Part shown: one piece after another, positions 6,419-15,966 of the stretch
How the letters are laid out: each line of letters begins with the position of its first letter
Position numbering within the stretch: position 1 is the first letter of the stretch
Assembly (NCBI GenBank): GCA_900404475.1
Contig: OUQQ01000477.1
Location: forward strand, 1-16,520
From: Spongospora subterranea
Lineage: Eukaryota > Endomyxa > Phytomyxea > Plasmodiophorida > Plasmodiophoridae
DNA: 16,520 nt
Reading direction: 5' to 3'
The notes under the pieces: generated by a model
Told to the model about the DNA's origin: nothing
The model's input: only the letters and a program-made list of their open reading frames with translations
Database searches by the model: none
Made by a program: the position numbers and the translations under genes

Positions 6419-8421
6419 CTACCAAGGAATGATGTTAGTTTGCAATCCAGGAATCGGCAGCATGATTCCTCGTACCGTTGTATCAAGATTCCCAAGAGCA
6501 CAATCTATGACGGTTTCCTGCGATTCATTGGGTTCGGTTGCATTGGAAGCCGAGGTCACCTGATGTGAGCTGCGCTCAGTGTCAATGTCTGCCCCGCTGT
6601 CGGTTCCTGCTGCATTGTCATCGCCTGTATAGTTGCTAGTCTTTGACAAATTCTCAACGAACGGAGAAGAAAGAACTGTTTTATCGTTTTCGATCGTTGA
6701 CGTCGAATCGGTTTTAGCGATTTCAGATGAATTTTCAGCCTCAGTATCGGCAGATACTGCATTGATAACCTGATCGTCGTGCCCTTGGCTTTCGAAATTG
6801 CTTAGATGCCTTCCCTATGATTAGTGTAAAAAAAAGGAAGAAATCATAGTGGCAATGGCATTATCTGACGTTGACTGATGATGGTTTCGGATCAGGACTT
6901 GTTTCTATCTTGACTGCTTCGTGAACATCAGCCGTAGGATCCTTAACCAATAAATGTCAATCGCAGAAAATTCTTTTAGCAATCGGATGACCTTAGGATA
7001 GGCTAATACAGGTTGGGTTTGAACTACCGGCAAGGTGACAGATAACACATGGTCAGTACTGCTAAACCGCGCTTTACCGCTATCCTGATCAACAGTGTAT
7101 GGCAGCTGTATACGAAGAGGCGCATATAAGTTTTTGATTTCGAAAGAAATATGGTCAGCTGCTACGTCGAGTTCGACACCGGACCTGTCGGCAAGATGTG
7201 TCTTGTGGAAAATATCAATAGGCGCAGAATAAGTTCTATCAAGTTAACCTACAACAGCTGGTAGATCAATTTTGACGACAATGAACTTCGGGCGAGTTGA
7301 CCCCACTAACGGGGAGTTAAGAGTGCAATCGGATAGTTGGAACTGCCCTAAGAGAATCAATCTTCAGAAGCGTTGAGGTCAGCCAGAGTTCCTCCTACCT
7401 CGTTCCACAATTTTGAAGCTAGGAACCTCTAGTTTCGAAGTGCCTATAGCGTCATAATGATCAGCATTGTCGTCGCACTCGGTTTTGTTTCCTTTATCAT
7501 CTGTTTCCTGCAGTTTGGTATTGGCTGTTGTTGGACCAAATGTAGCAGCTTTGCAGTCATCTGGTTTTGGATTCTGTTTAAAGCCGGGAGGACTCAATAC
7601 GGGATTCGCATTATCATCCCCAGCAAGCCTCATTATTGCCGGTGGACCATCTTTGCACTTGCATTTGATCAACACTCTATAGGCTAAACAGCGTATTTTA
7701 CTGAAAGCCAGTATGTGTATAATAGAACAGCAGACTCACGTCTGTTGTAAGTGCGCTGAACAACCTTTTCAGCACCCTCTAAAGCAGTCAACTCAGTCAA
7801 CGATTTGAACCTGATGTTTTGAATCCTACACAGAATTCCGTCAAATCCTGAACCATTTCACGGAAGATATTCTCTTTTTACGATTTTGCGATACTTGAAT
7901 GAAAAGTGACATCAACGGCCAAAGCTTCCTTGCCGCTGCTTGTAGTTTTGACAGGTCTTTGCGTGGAGCACGAATAGGGAATATTCCAATTGACACCCCC
8001 TTGACACTTCTTTGGCGACGGGCTGGCAACGAGCCTATAGGAATAGTTATCATGTAAACTATCCCAGCATGGAGCAGCAAAGAACCAACTCTGATACACA
8101 TACGTTCACGAACAGCTTTCCGTATTCAGGATGCAGCGCTTTGATGCAGAATAATGGAGCCGGTTTTAAAAGCTTAATACCTTCAGGCAACGAATGCTGC
8201 TGCTCAAGTTGCTGCAGATACATATCGTTCTCTTTCCGGGTTTTAGGATCAGAAATGTCCTTGGCGTACTCAGCCAACAGAGTTGCGAATTCTGGATTGC
8301 GCATGGCATCCAGCAATCGGTTGCGTTCCTGACCACGACATCCGTCAATCGTCATTCCGCACTCCCCTCGGCCCCTCACCTCCTTAGTCAAAGTGTCAAG
8401 CGGGCTTGCTCCCGAGGACAT
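6419..8421 (-). CDS. DNAAF2: Kintoun / DNAAF2 homologue, PIH1-domain dynein assembly factor
   Basis: Kintoun (PF13 in Chlamydomonas) works in the cytoplasm with HSP70/HSP90 to preassemble axonemal dynein arms. Nine exons fit: 8421-8380, 8328-8090, 8034-7882, 7810-7740, 7683-7399, 7347-7253, 7201-6992, 6941-6870 and 6814-6419, giving 520 residues. The introns are 51, 55, 71, 56, 51, 51, 50 and 55 bases. The PIH1 N-domain spans about residues 10-190 (LTKEERNRLLDAMRNPEF, EYAKDISDPKTRKE, KLFVNVC, GVNWNIPYS, AVDVTFHSS, CKDGPPAIMRL). A CS-like C-domain spans about 260-355 (RPKFIVVKIDLPAV, VELDVAADHISFEI, IQLPYTVD, GKARF, LSVTLPV). Residues 380-480 are acidic and disordered. A 68-base alternative exists for the seventh intron. 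The product is shorter than human Kintoun (about 837). No lesion was seen. Confidence 0.9.
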
Positions 8422-8513
8422 GTTGTGTTGCCGCCCCGCGAACCACCCAGCGAATCAACGAAAAGCGGGTGCGGACCTATGCACAATCCCGATCTTGACG
8501 AACAGGAACGAAT

Positions 8514-9258
8514 GTGTGTTGTGTTCAGTGCCGAACTGATATCGTGTTCGAGTACAGGACACACAGTCTATTACACCCGATATATTCGGTTACAGGATTG
8601 CAGCCCGTCTTACCCGTTGGTCATACCATACCCCTGCCTGCCTCAAAACCACCGCGCAATCAGTCTCAGTCTGTTCCTCTAACATTACAACTGCAGTCGG
8701 TCTCCGCGTTGCTCTCGCTCTATTTTCGCCAACTCTACAGTTGCGTCTCATTCCATTATCGTTCGAACCATTGGGACCTCAAAACATCTCGCCAGGCTCG
8801 GTTTCGGATCGGGCTCCGATTTTCAGCTCATACCCGAGGGCGGGATCTGGTGCGCTTGCACAGCGACAGGGAAGCTGTCTTTCATCGTTGCCCGATCATG
8901 CGCCCTTCATCTCGTTGCGCTTGCAATCAATCAAGCAACAGGTACAAACCTTCTCTGACTTGGACGAAAATCAGCTTTCGCGTTGGAAAACCGGAAATCG
9001 GTTTCCAGGTGCCGAACTTGAATGTGAAGGGTATCCATTTGTATGCGGATGCCGGTGATGAGTCACTGTTCTGAGGCAAATATTTTCATCACTAAAAGCT
9101 GCATTTGCATCGAAATACCTAAATGCGTTGTGTTTCAAACCCAAGGTGTGACCTCTTCTTGCATGATCAATGTTCGGGGTATCAAAATTAAGGTCGTAAT
9201 GGCGATCAATTACAATGGCGACCCGCAGATCCCCAACGTGTTGATAAACGGGATTTGA
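8514..9258 (+). CDS. Unrecognised plus-strand gene, partly resolved
   Basis: Divergent from Kintoun. The best-supported junction is an intron at 9041-9098 (58 bases, GTATGC donor, CACTAA branch site, AAAAG acceptor). It joins an exon encoding KPEIGFQVPNLNVKGIH to a last exon, 9099-9258, encoding CICIEIPKCVVFQTQG and ending NVLINGI then TGA. The product end is beta-rich in look. Upstream, two overlapping frames (8514-9074 and about 8530-9058) are open, and I cannot say which is used; an intron around 8700-8740 is possible. An ATG at 8479 in a third frame is another candidate start. No domain was recognised. Confidence 0.35.
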
Positions 9259-9403
9259 CGATGGAACAAGTTTCAATCGCAGGTCCCCTCAATCCGTGAA
9301 AGGGGTAGCCATCGTCGGCACAATGGCGCCATTTGCGTTGAACACAGATGAGACGAACGGAAGTGATACCGTGATAAGAAAGAAACGGGAACCAGATTTC
9401 GCA
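9259..9403. other. Convergent intergenic spacer
   Basis: A short stretch between the plus gene ending at 9258 and the minus coiled-coil gene ending at 9404. No feature seen. Confidence 0.4.
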
Positions 9404-10301
9404 TTAATTATATAATTCTTCATTAAGTCGCTGTCTTCTCTTGGCAGCGATTCGAGCACGCTTTTGAACATCGGCTAGAGCATGGCGGCATTGGGAATTG
9501 AGGCGCTCATGCAGCTGTTGTTTGACCTCAACTAGACCTTTCCGTTCTATCTCCATCTTTTCGACAATGACTCGGATTTCCCGTTGATGTTGTTCATTCA
9601 GCCTTGTCATTTTAAGCTTGTTATCTTTGTCAATGATTTTCAGCAATCTCGATCTTTCTTTGGCTTCCATCTCTTCTGCTTGCAGCTTGATCGCTTCAGC
9701 CTCTAAGTACCGTTTAGTTTTCGCCAATAAGTACTGTTTCCGCCTCAACTCCAGCAAAACTGTGGTCCATTTTGGAAAGCGCATTACTCGTTCTGTTGCT
9801 TGTGCCAACTCACGACACCGGTCATGATGTTTGTGCTTGATGACTTCCAATAGTTCGTCACTTTTCTCGCTGTGCTCTTTCAACCTCGCTTTCCAAAACT
9901 GTTCGAATTCGAGTCGCTTCTGCTGATTCATTTGTTCGACGTCCTTAATCGCATTCGTCCACTCTGATTTAAAATCCGTATCGTTCAGCGGCAGGGCGGA
10001 CGCCTTCTTCAAGCGTTGCAACAATTGGCGTTGTTTTTCTGCTTCCAAATACATGGCTTTATTTTCATACTCAAGCATCAAATGCTCGGTTCGACAAATA
10101 TGTTCATCGAGAACAGAGATTGGCAATCGTTGCGCATCATCGGGGTCTGTGTATTCTCCCTGCATCGGAGAGAAGGTACCTCCAGACCGCTTCTTTGGAT
10201 AATATGTGGCATTGACCATATCTCTACTATATCGATCAATGCGACTACCCCGGTTAGCACGACCAGGGATGAGATATTTACCAGATCAAAATCCTCAACA
10301 T
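9404..10301 (-). CDS. Coiled-coil protein, possibly flagellar
   Basis: A large exon, 10226-9404, plus a likely small first exon, 10301-10282, across a 55-base intron (GTAAAT to ATAG, GCTAACC branch site), gives 280 residues. If unspliced, ATG 10219 starts a 271-residue form. The N-terminal 35 residues are polar (YYPKKRSGGTFSP). The rest is almost wholly alpha-helical with high Lys, Glu, Arg, Gln and Leu: long heptad-like stretches such as LRRKQYLLAKTKRYLEAEA and EEMEAKERSRLLKII. It ends in a basic segment (RARIAAKRRQRL). Proteins of this style, with a YLEAEAIKLQAEEMEA-type block, occur in flagellated protists, which would fit the neighbouring Kintoun gene, but I cannot name the family and the link is inference. 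Confidence 0.75.
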
Positions 10302-10520
10302 GATTTCCCAGAGGTAACAGATTTTTTTTTAGTTGAACCAACGCGAACCTGGTAAAATAAATAGGTAAATAGGTAACTCCATTCAGATTGCTAAACTGGA
10401 TTGAAGAACGACTAAGAGCGAAGATTTGACGAAAATGTCGGCCAGAGATACTTGTACAGATAAGGGCATGGATGAATGTTGACTACTAAGGGGTATCAAG
10501 GTTGGAAACTGGAGTTTGAG

Positions 10521-10795
10521 GCTAGCGACGCTTCTTCGGTGGGCGACTGGCCGACCACCACTGCCTTTCCATGCGCACCAGAGCCTGTGATCAGCGTTGC
10601 TTTTTCGCACGCTTTGTTGCGGGTTGCCTCGATCGAGTAAAGTCGTCATGGTGGCCCAAATGTTCCCCAAGCGCCGCACGACCAAGGCTGACGATTCCTG
10701 AGAACCTGAAGCTGATCACAGGCTCTGCTGCGGCATCGAAAGGCAGTGGCGGCCGGCCAGTCGTTCACCAAAGAAGCAACGTATTCCTCGCTAGC
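10521..10795. repeat. Imperfect inverted repeat
   Basis: The left arm, 10521-10595, matches the reverse complement of 10711-10795 at most positions, including GCTGATCACAGGCTCTG, AAAGGCAGTGG, GGCCAGTCG and CACC(A/G)AAGAAGC. The right arm has about 10 extra bases before its terminal CTAGC. The two arms are separated by 115 bases. Such a structure could be a small MITE or a fold-back remnant. Frames through it on both strands read the same peptide (KGSGGRPV), as expected from the inverted symmetry. Confidence 0.65.
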
Positions 10796-10961
10796 TCGTC
10801 ATGTTAACTCTGTAATGCGGTACGATCGCAAGCAATCCTGGATGAAGGCAGTCGTCAAGTCCAGGTACAGCTCTTATATATACCAAACTATTCAAGGACC
10901 CGACGAGTATAGAATCTCAATTTGCTATTTTGCTGTGCGTTTGACATCATCTGGCCCATGA

Positions 10962-11639
10962 TGTATCGTTTCTCTAAGTTTGACAGTCATGCCCAGTTTG
11001 GCAATATGTCAAAAAGTCGATGAAAACCTGTAAAGGTTTTGTGCTGCCCTGACTGTTTTGTCAGTTGCGGTCAATGCAGGCACAAGCGAGAGATTGTTTA
11101 GCGAATTTTCACTGATTCATATTGCAAAACGTAATCGTCTATCTGCTGCGAAGAAGTTAGAAAGACTGCCATCGTCGAAAGAATATTCGCGAAAAAGATG
11201 ATTTGAGATTAAAGCAATCAGGGGCTGACAATAACGACTTCATAGCATGCATCGTTCAACGAACAGAACGTCCCAAGCAACGAATGGGAGATGAACATGA
11301 GCATCCTCCTTCCGACAATGTTGATGCTCAAACTGAATCTATCAATATTGCAACGCATTTGAATCCTATGTGATTGCTCATTGGCAATCTGTTATGGAGA
11401 CGGAGGAAGAGAATGACTGGGACGAATCTATTGTCAATGCTGATGTGGCCCATCAGCGAACTTCCCAGGCGCTGGAACCAATTCCAGGTCCTGACCGCGG
11501 TCCGTTTCCTGGTTCAAGTCAGGAAAGCTTTCCCCAAAAAAATATCGTCCAGGGTATCAGACCATCGAGAAGTTCGTTGTCGCAATTGTTCAACAACGTG
11601 TCTAATCTTCATTGTTGGATTGCTGGCGACTGGCGCTAG
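10962..11639 (+). pseudogene. Decayed hAT transposase, C-terminal part (left copy)
   Basis: After a TAA at 11031, the frame reads ALTVLSVAVNAGTSERLFSE followed by HIAKRNRLSAAKKLERL: the hAT dimerisation domain (Pfam PF05699) with its SERLFS and KRNRLS motifs. The frame then shifts twice: near 11194-11201, at an A5 run where TGA interrupts it, and near 11369. It continues as the typical acidic tail with WQSVMETEEENDWDES, SFPQKNIVQG and a final LSQLF. Two shifts plus the TAA make it a pseudogene, though a 50-base GTCATG..AAAG intron could bypass the TAA. hAT transposases cut and paste DNA. The catalytic core and the terminal inverted repeats are not seen. From 11086 onward it lies inside the palindrome's left arm. 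Confidence 0.78.
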
Positions 11640-12609
11640 CGTCTCCGTCATCATCACTGGGCGGCGACGCCGAGTCCAGCCTTTCGTCTTTGGTTTCATT
11701 GGACCATCGGTCCTCAACCACATCCTTTCTAGAGTCTCATAGTCGTAATCTTCATCGTACTTCCGTGACTCGTCATCAGTTGTGATAATCATCGATGCCA
11801 TTGCAGCTAGGAGAATTCTCCATAGCAATCTTCAGTCTGCGGAACTAGGCACGAGTTTTGGTGGCTGGTAATCAGAATCAATGGTTTGTTGCAGGACGAG
11901 TTCCAAGACCCCAGGCCGAGGCCTCGCGCAGTCCGCGAGTTCTGCCTGGCTATGATGGCTTTGATAGCGTGGCTATGATAGCGCAGCTCCATAGTTCTTG
12001 GTTCTTGGAATATTAGCTAATTAAATATGTTCTTTATATCATCAATGAGTGGCTCAATTGATACACGATGCGTAAACGTTGATGGTTCGCTTGCTTGGTC
12101 TTCCCACCTGCTGATGATTTGCTAGTGGTATACACTATGTATGCGATAGTTTTTTGGAACACAATGAGAACTCTGGCGGAATTCTCATGTCTATCATCGC
12201 CAGATTGAGTCATCTTCGTGGGGTCAACTAACGTTATGCCAACAATTCCTGCATTTCTGTTGTACCTACGGTACTCCAGGACACCGTAGAAACCGAACTG
12301 ACAAGCGGGTTAAAGAGGATAAAATTTCTAACCGAGATGTTGACACCATTATTGAGGGAGTTCTAAAAATAGATTTCGTCTCCCAAAAATTGGCAGTAAT
12401 CTATTTATAGCCCGACAGCTCGTTGGATTGGATTTTTCATGACGCAACTTTTGCTCTAACAATGTTGGGGTCCAATTTCACTGCCCGAGGCTACACGGAT
12501 GTGACGCGTCTAGACTACCCCCACTGTAGTAAATCTACGCTACTACGTATTTGGTTTTTGACAAGCGGACAGTAAATATCATTTCGTTCGTTAGTTGTTT
12601 GCAACAAGC
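11640..12609. other. Unassigned part of left arm
   Basis: About 970 bases with no convincing gene. A minus frame of 104 codons (11514-11828) overlaps the hAT tail and is probably a shadow. Short repeats of GCTATGAT and ATAGCG occur around 11950-11990. TATTTATAG near 12398, about 210 bases before the ATG at 12610, could be a TATA-like element for the arm gene. No hAT terminal repeat could be identified. Confidence 0.35.
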
Positions 12610-13427
12610 ATGAACAATCGGTTTGCCGAGCTGGCGGATCTACCGGAATCGGAGATTCAACCCCATGGTAACAATATTCATGTCACTGCGTCCGCCGACG
12701 GCGATGGACTCAATGGTATTGGATCAAACGTTTGGATCAGATGTCGCATTGGCTATGCTGTCACCGCCGCAAATGTGTCCGCGCCATGCCCGTTACGGTC
12801 AAGATGTCGGTCGTGCAGTGACGACAAAACTGTACAAATTTGGTCCAACCGAGGATGTGAAAAAGTTTTGGATGGCAAGGTCACTGGAATTTATTCAGAA
12901 TTGGAATTTGCAAGTTCTCGTGTATAATCAATATGTTTAAACTACTCAGGACCATCGATATACGTCAGGTCGATGGAACAATAAAGCATTTGCTATCTCC
13001 GTTCATCATCAATTCAGGCGGGGTGGTGATGATTGGCGATATCGCCTACCAACGTTGCATCGATTGCGGTGCACATACCGGAACCACATTACTAGATGAC
13101 GTGCTTCTCAATGCATCGATGATTCTGCCATCAAAGCCGTCATACCGGTTCATCAGACATGTCCCCCCTGGGAATTGGGTGGACGTTCAGCCCGATATCC
13201 GAAACAACATCATCGGATCAGAATACGCCGCCATGATATTTGGTGTTGCTATTTTAGCTGATTTGGTCCGAGATGATGCTATCACGACCCAGCAAGCATT
13301 GCAGCGTCTCGCTGCCACATACCCTGGTACTACTCCAGAGTCGTTCGAACCTGAGCTGAGCATGCACATGTCCAGCCCGAGCACCGACAGTATGGTAGAT
13401 GCAGTGGAGCGGCTTTTTGACGAATAA
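12610..13427 (+). CDS. Unrecognised 224-residue protein (left copy)
   Basis: Three exons, 12610-12667, 12741-12879 and 12950-13427, are joined across a 73-base intron (GTAACA to ATCAG) and a 70-base intron (GTCACT to CTCAG). Shorter alternatives (25 and 28 bases) also keep frame, but the sizes used elsewhere in the window favour the longer ones. The product starts MNNRFAELADLPESEIQPH, contains CPRHARYGQDVGRAVTTKL, a Cys pair in YQRCIDCGAHTG, and GSEYAAMIF, and ends AVERLFDE. I recognise no family. Compared with the right copy, exon 2 has only three silent changes, while exon 3 has seven residue changes. The gene faces the palindrome centre. Confidence 0.62.
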
Positions 13428-13440
13428 AATCATTTCAAAA

Positions 13441-13589
13441 TGCGGTCTACCAACGATGCGTGAGCGATAACTGCGATAAACCAACTGGGTCAGAACCCAG
13501 TACCCAGTTGGTTTGCCGTGTTTGTTCATTTATTAGGTGTTAAGTCCGATATTGTTACCAGTTGTTAAGTCAAGTCCCATATCGTTACA
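13441..13589 (-). mobile_element. Probable LTR (or part) of a Ty3/gypsy element
   Basis: Directly downstream of the gypsy ORF stop on the minus strand, the sequence begins TGTAACGATATGGGACTTGA at 13589, the usual TG start of an LTR. A CA end would fall at 13441-13442, making a 149-base LTR, but its last bases overlap the shared arm sequence, so the end may instead be a truncation. It contains imperfect direct repeats (13539-13561 and 13564-13590, sharing GTTAAGTC and ATAT-GTTAC) and a perfect hairpin. No second LTR is in the window to compare. Confidence 0.45.
13478..13514. repeat. Hairpin with 13-bp perfect stem
   Basis: AAACCAACTGGGT (13478-13490) is the exact reverse complement of ACCCAGTTGGTTT (13502-13514), with an 11-base loop. 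It lies within the probable LTR, near the palindrome centre. There is no clear T-run on either side. It could be a structural element of the LTR transcript end. Confidence 0.85.
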
Positions 13590-13611
13590 GTCTGCTCCGG
13601 TTATTTTAAGA

Positions 13612-14166
13612 TCACCCTTTGGTGCCGGGATGTGCTATTGATGACCGGGCCCGGCTTCTCGGGATTATCGCGGTGGAAATTGTTGATAAGACTTTGAATC
13701 TCGTTGCGGAATGTGCCTGCAGGTTCTGTTCTGGCTCCCACGTCCGATCCAGCTCGATGTAACCCTTCCAATGGATTAAATACTCCAGACGGCGGTTTTT
13801 GCGTCGTGAGTCGATGATGGTTTCTACCTCGAAGAATGGTAAACCTTCATCGTCGAGACACATGACAGGCGGGTTCGGTTGTCGGCGGCCCGGAATATTG
13901 CTATTGAGGTAGGGTTCCAGTAATGAGGTGTGAAAAACTGGATGAATTCGGTCGTTAGAAGGCAGTTTAAGTTCGAAGGCTACCGGGTTAATCTGTCGAA
14001 CTACAGTAAAGGGTACGAGTCGTTTATCAGCGAGTTTGTCACTGGGTCGGCTTGATTTGTAAGAATCGCGAAGTAACCACACTTGATCTCCTGGCTCATA
14101 TTTGGGACCATCTCGGCGCAGCGATCGGCGTTTTTCTTCATGAATGTAGCGCTCTGCTGACCGCAT
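13612..14166 (-). mobile_element. Ty3/gypsy chromovirus pol fragment: integrase C-terminus and chromodomain
   Basis: An open frame of 184 codons ends with TGA. Residues 1-90 match the C-terminal integrase region of chromoviruses: YEPGDQVWLLRD, LADKRLVPFTVV (the GPF-like module), NPVAFELKLP and IHPVFHTSLLEPYL. Residues 111-150 are a chromodomain: FFEVETIIDSRR, LEYLIHWKGY, RTWEPEQNL. It directs insertion by binding histone marks. Reverse transcriptase, RNase H and the integrase core are absent, so the copy is 5'-truncated, and its upstream end coincides with the palindrome inner edge. The frame is intact, suggesting recent arrival. The apparent ATG is simply an internal Met. Confidence 0.93.
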
Positions 14167-14178
14167 TTTGAAATGATG

Positions 14179-14996
14179 TTATTCGTCAAAAAGCCGCTCC
14201 ACTGCATCTACCATACTGTCGGTGCTCGGGCTGGACATGTGCATGCTCAGCTCAGGTTCGAACGAATCTGGAGTAGTACCAGGGTATGTGGCAGCGAGAC
14301 GCTGCAATGCTTGCTGGGTCGTGATAACATCATCTCGGACCAAATCAGCTGAAAAAGCAACATTAAATATCATGGCGGCGTATTCTGATCCGATGATGTT
14401 GTTTCGGATATCGGGCTGAACGTCCACCCAATTCCCAGGTGGGACATGTCTGATGAACCGGTATGACGGCTTTGATGGCAGAATCATCGATGCATTGAGA
14501 AGCACGTCATCTAGTAATGTGGTTCCGGTATGTGCACCGCAATCGATGCAACGTTGGTAGACGATATCGCCAATCATCACCACCCCGCCTGAATTGATGA
14601 TGAACGGAAATAGCAAATGCTTTATTGTTCCATCGACCTGACGTATATCGATGGTCCTGAGTAGTTTAAACATATTGATTAGACACGAGAACTTGCAAAT
14701 TCCAATTCTGAATAAATTCCAGTGACCTTGCCATCCAAAACTTTTTCACATCTTCGGTTGGACCAAATTTGTACAGTTTTGTCGTTACTGCACGACCGAC
14801 ATCTTGACCGTAACGAGCATGGCGCGGACACATTTGCGGCGGTGACAGCATAGCCAATGCGACATCTGATCCAAACGTTTGATCCAATACCATTGAGTTC
14901 ATCGTCGTCGGCGGACGCAGTGACATGAATATTGTTACCATGGGGTTGAATCTCCGATTCCGGTAGATCCGCCAGCTCGGCAAACCGATTGTTCAT
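14179..14996 (-). CDS. Unrecognised 224-residue protein (right copy)
   Basis: Exons 14996-14939, 14865-14727 and 14656-14179 mirror the left copy with the same splice sites and an intact frame. Seven residues differ from the left copy, all in exon 3 (S/F, A/V, G/N, I/F, L/S, A/V, E/D). Intron differences include GTGTATAATC in the left copy against GTGTCTAATC here, which makes a better branch site. Both copies are open, so neither is an obvious pseudogene. The two genes are tail to tail across the gypsy fragment. No family recognised. Confidence 0.62.
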
Positions 14997-15966
14997 GCTT
15001 GTTGCAAACAACTAACGAACGAAATGATATTTACTGTCCGCTTGTCAAAAACCAAATACGTAGTAGCGTAGATTTACTACAGTGGGGGTAGTCTAGACGC
15101 GTCACATCCGTGTAGCCTCGGGCAGTGAAATTGGACCCCAACATTGTTAGAGCAAAAGTTGCGTCATGAAAAATCCAATCCAACGAGCTGTCGGGCTATA
15201 AATAGATTACTGCCAATTTTTGGGAGACGAAATCTATTTTTAGAACTCCCTCAATAATGGTGTCAACATCTCGGTTAGAAATTTTATCCTCTTTAACCCG
15301 CTTGTCAGTTCGGTTTCTACGGTGTCCTGGAGTACCGTAGGTACAACAGAAATGCAGGAATTGTTGGCATAACGTTAGTTGACCCCACGAAGATGACTCA
15401 ATCTGGCGATGATAGACATGAGAATTCCGCCAGAGTTCTCATTGTGTTCCAAAAAACTATCGCATACATAGTGTATACCACTAGCAAATCATCAGCAGGT
15501 GGGAAGACCAAGCAAGCGAACCATCAACGTTTACGCATCGTGTATCAATTGAGCCACTCATTGATGATATAAAGAACATATTTAATTAGCTAATATTCCA
15601 AGAACCAAGAACTATGGAGCTGCGCTATCATAGCCACGCTATCAAAGCCATCATAGCCAGGCAGAACTCGCGGACTGCGCGAGGCCTCGGCCTGGGGTCT
15701 TGGAACTCGTCCTGCAACAAACCATTGATTCTGATTACCAGCCACCAAAACTCGTGCCTAGTTCCGCAGACTGAAGATTGCTATGGAGAATTCTCCTAGC
15801 TGCAATGGCATCGATGATTATCACAACTGATGACGAGTCACGGAAGTACGATGAAGATTACGACTATGAGACTCTAGAAAGGATGTGGTTGAGGACCGAT
15901 GGTCCAATGAAACCAAAGACGAAAGGCTGGACTCGGCGTCGCCGCCCAGTGATGATGACGGAGACG
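14997..15966. other. Unassigned part of right arm
   Basis: Reverse complement of 11640-12609, identical where compared. Nothing further recognised. Confidence 0.35.

Larger units (their letters stand above)
11086..13447 (+). repeat. Large palindrome, left arm
   Basis: Bases 11086-13447 pair with the reverse complement of 14159-16520, with coordinates summing to 27606 throughout and no indel. I compared most blocks directly. The first difference is at 12701 and the last near 13429 (16 in all). The outer 1.6 kb is identical where checked. The inner edge is sharp: base 13448 no longer matches 14158. The outer edge is unknown because the partner arm runs off the window; homology may extend left of 11086. 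Contents: hAT 3' remnant, unassigned DNA, and a three-exon gene. Confidence 0.97.

Noticed and set aside
7878..7880. In-frame TAA in the Kintoun domain, read as a lesion or as a stop codon reassigned to Gln
   Set aside because: A 71-base GT-AG intron (7881-7811) removes it and restores the conserved sequence. TAA is used as a normal stop in other genes here.
11514..11828. Minus-strand 104-codon ORF in the arms (and its twin at 15778-16092)
   Set aside because: It overlaps the hAT C-terminal tail in antisense and has no recognisable domain; its identity in both arms follows from the palindrome.
12716..12740. 25-base and 28-base introns in the arm gene (12716-12740, 12922-12949)
   Set aside because: They keep frame, but homology-supported introns in this window are 50-71 bases; 73- and 70-base alternatives also keep frame and place three of the arm differences in introns.
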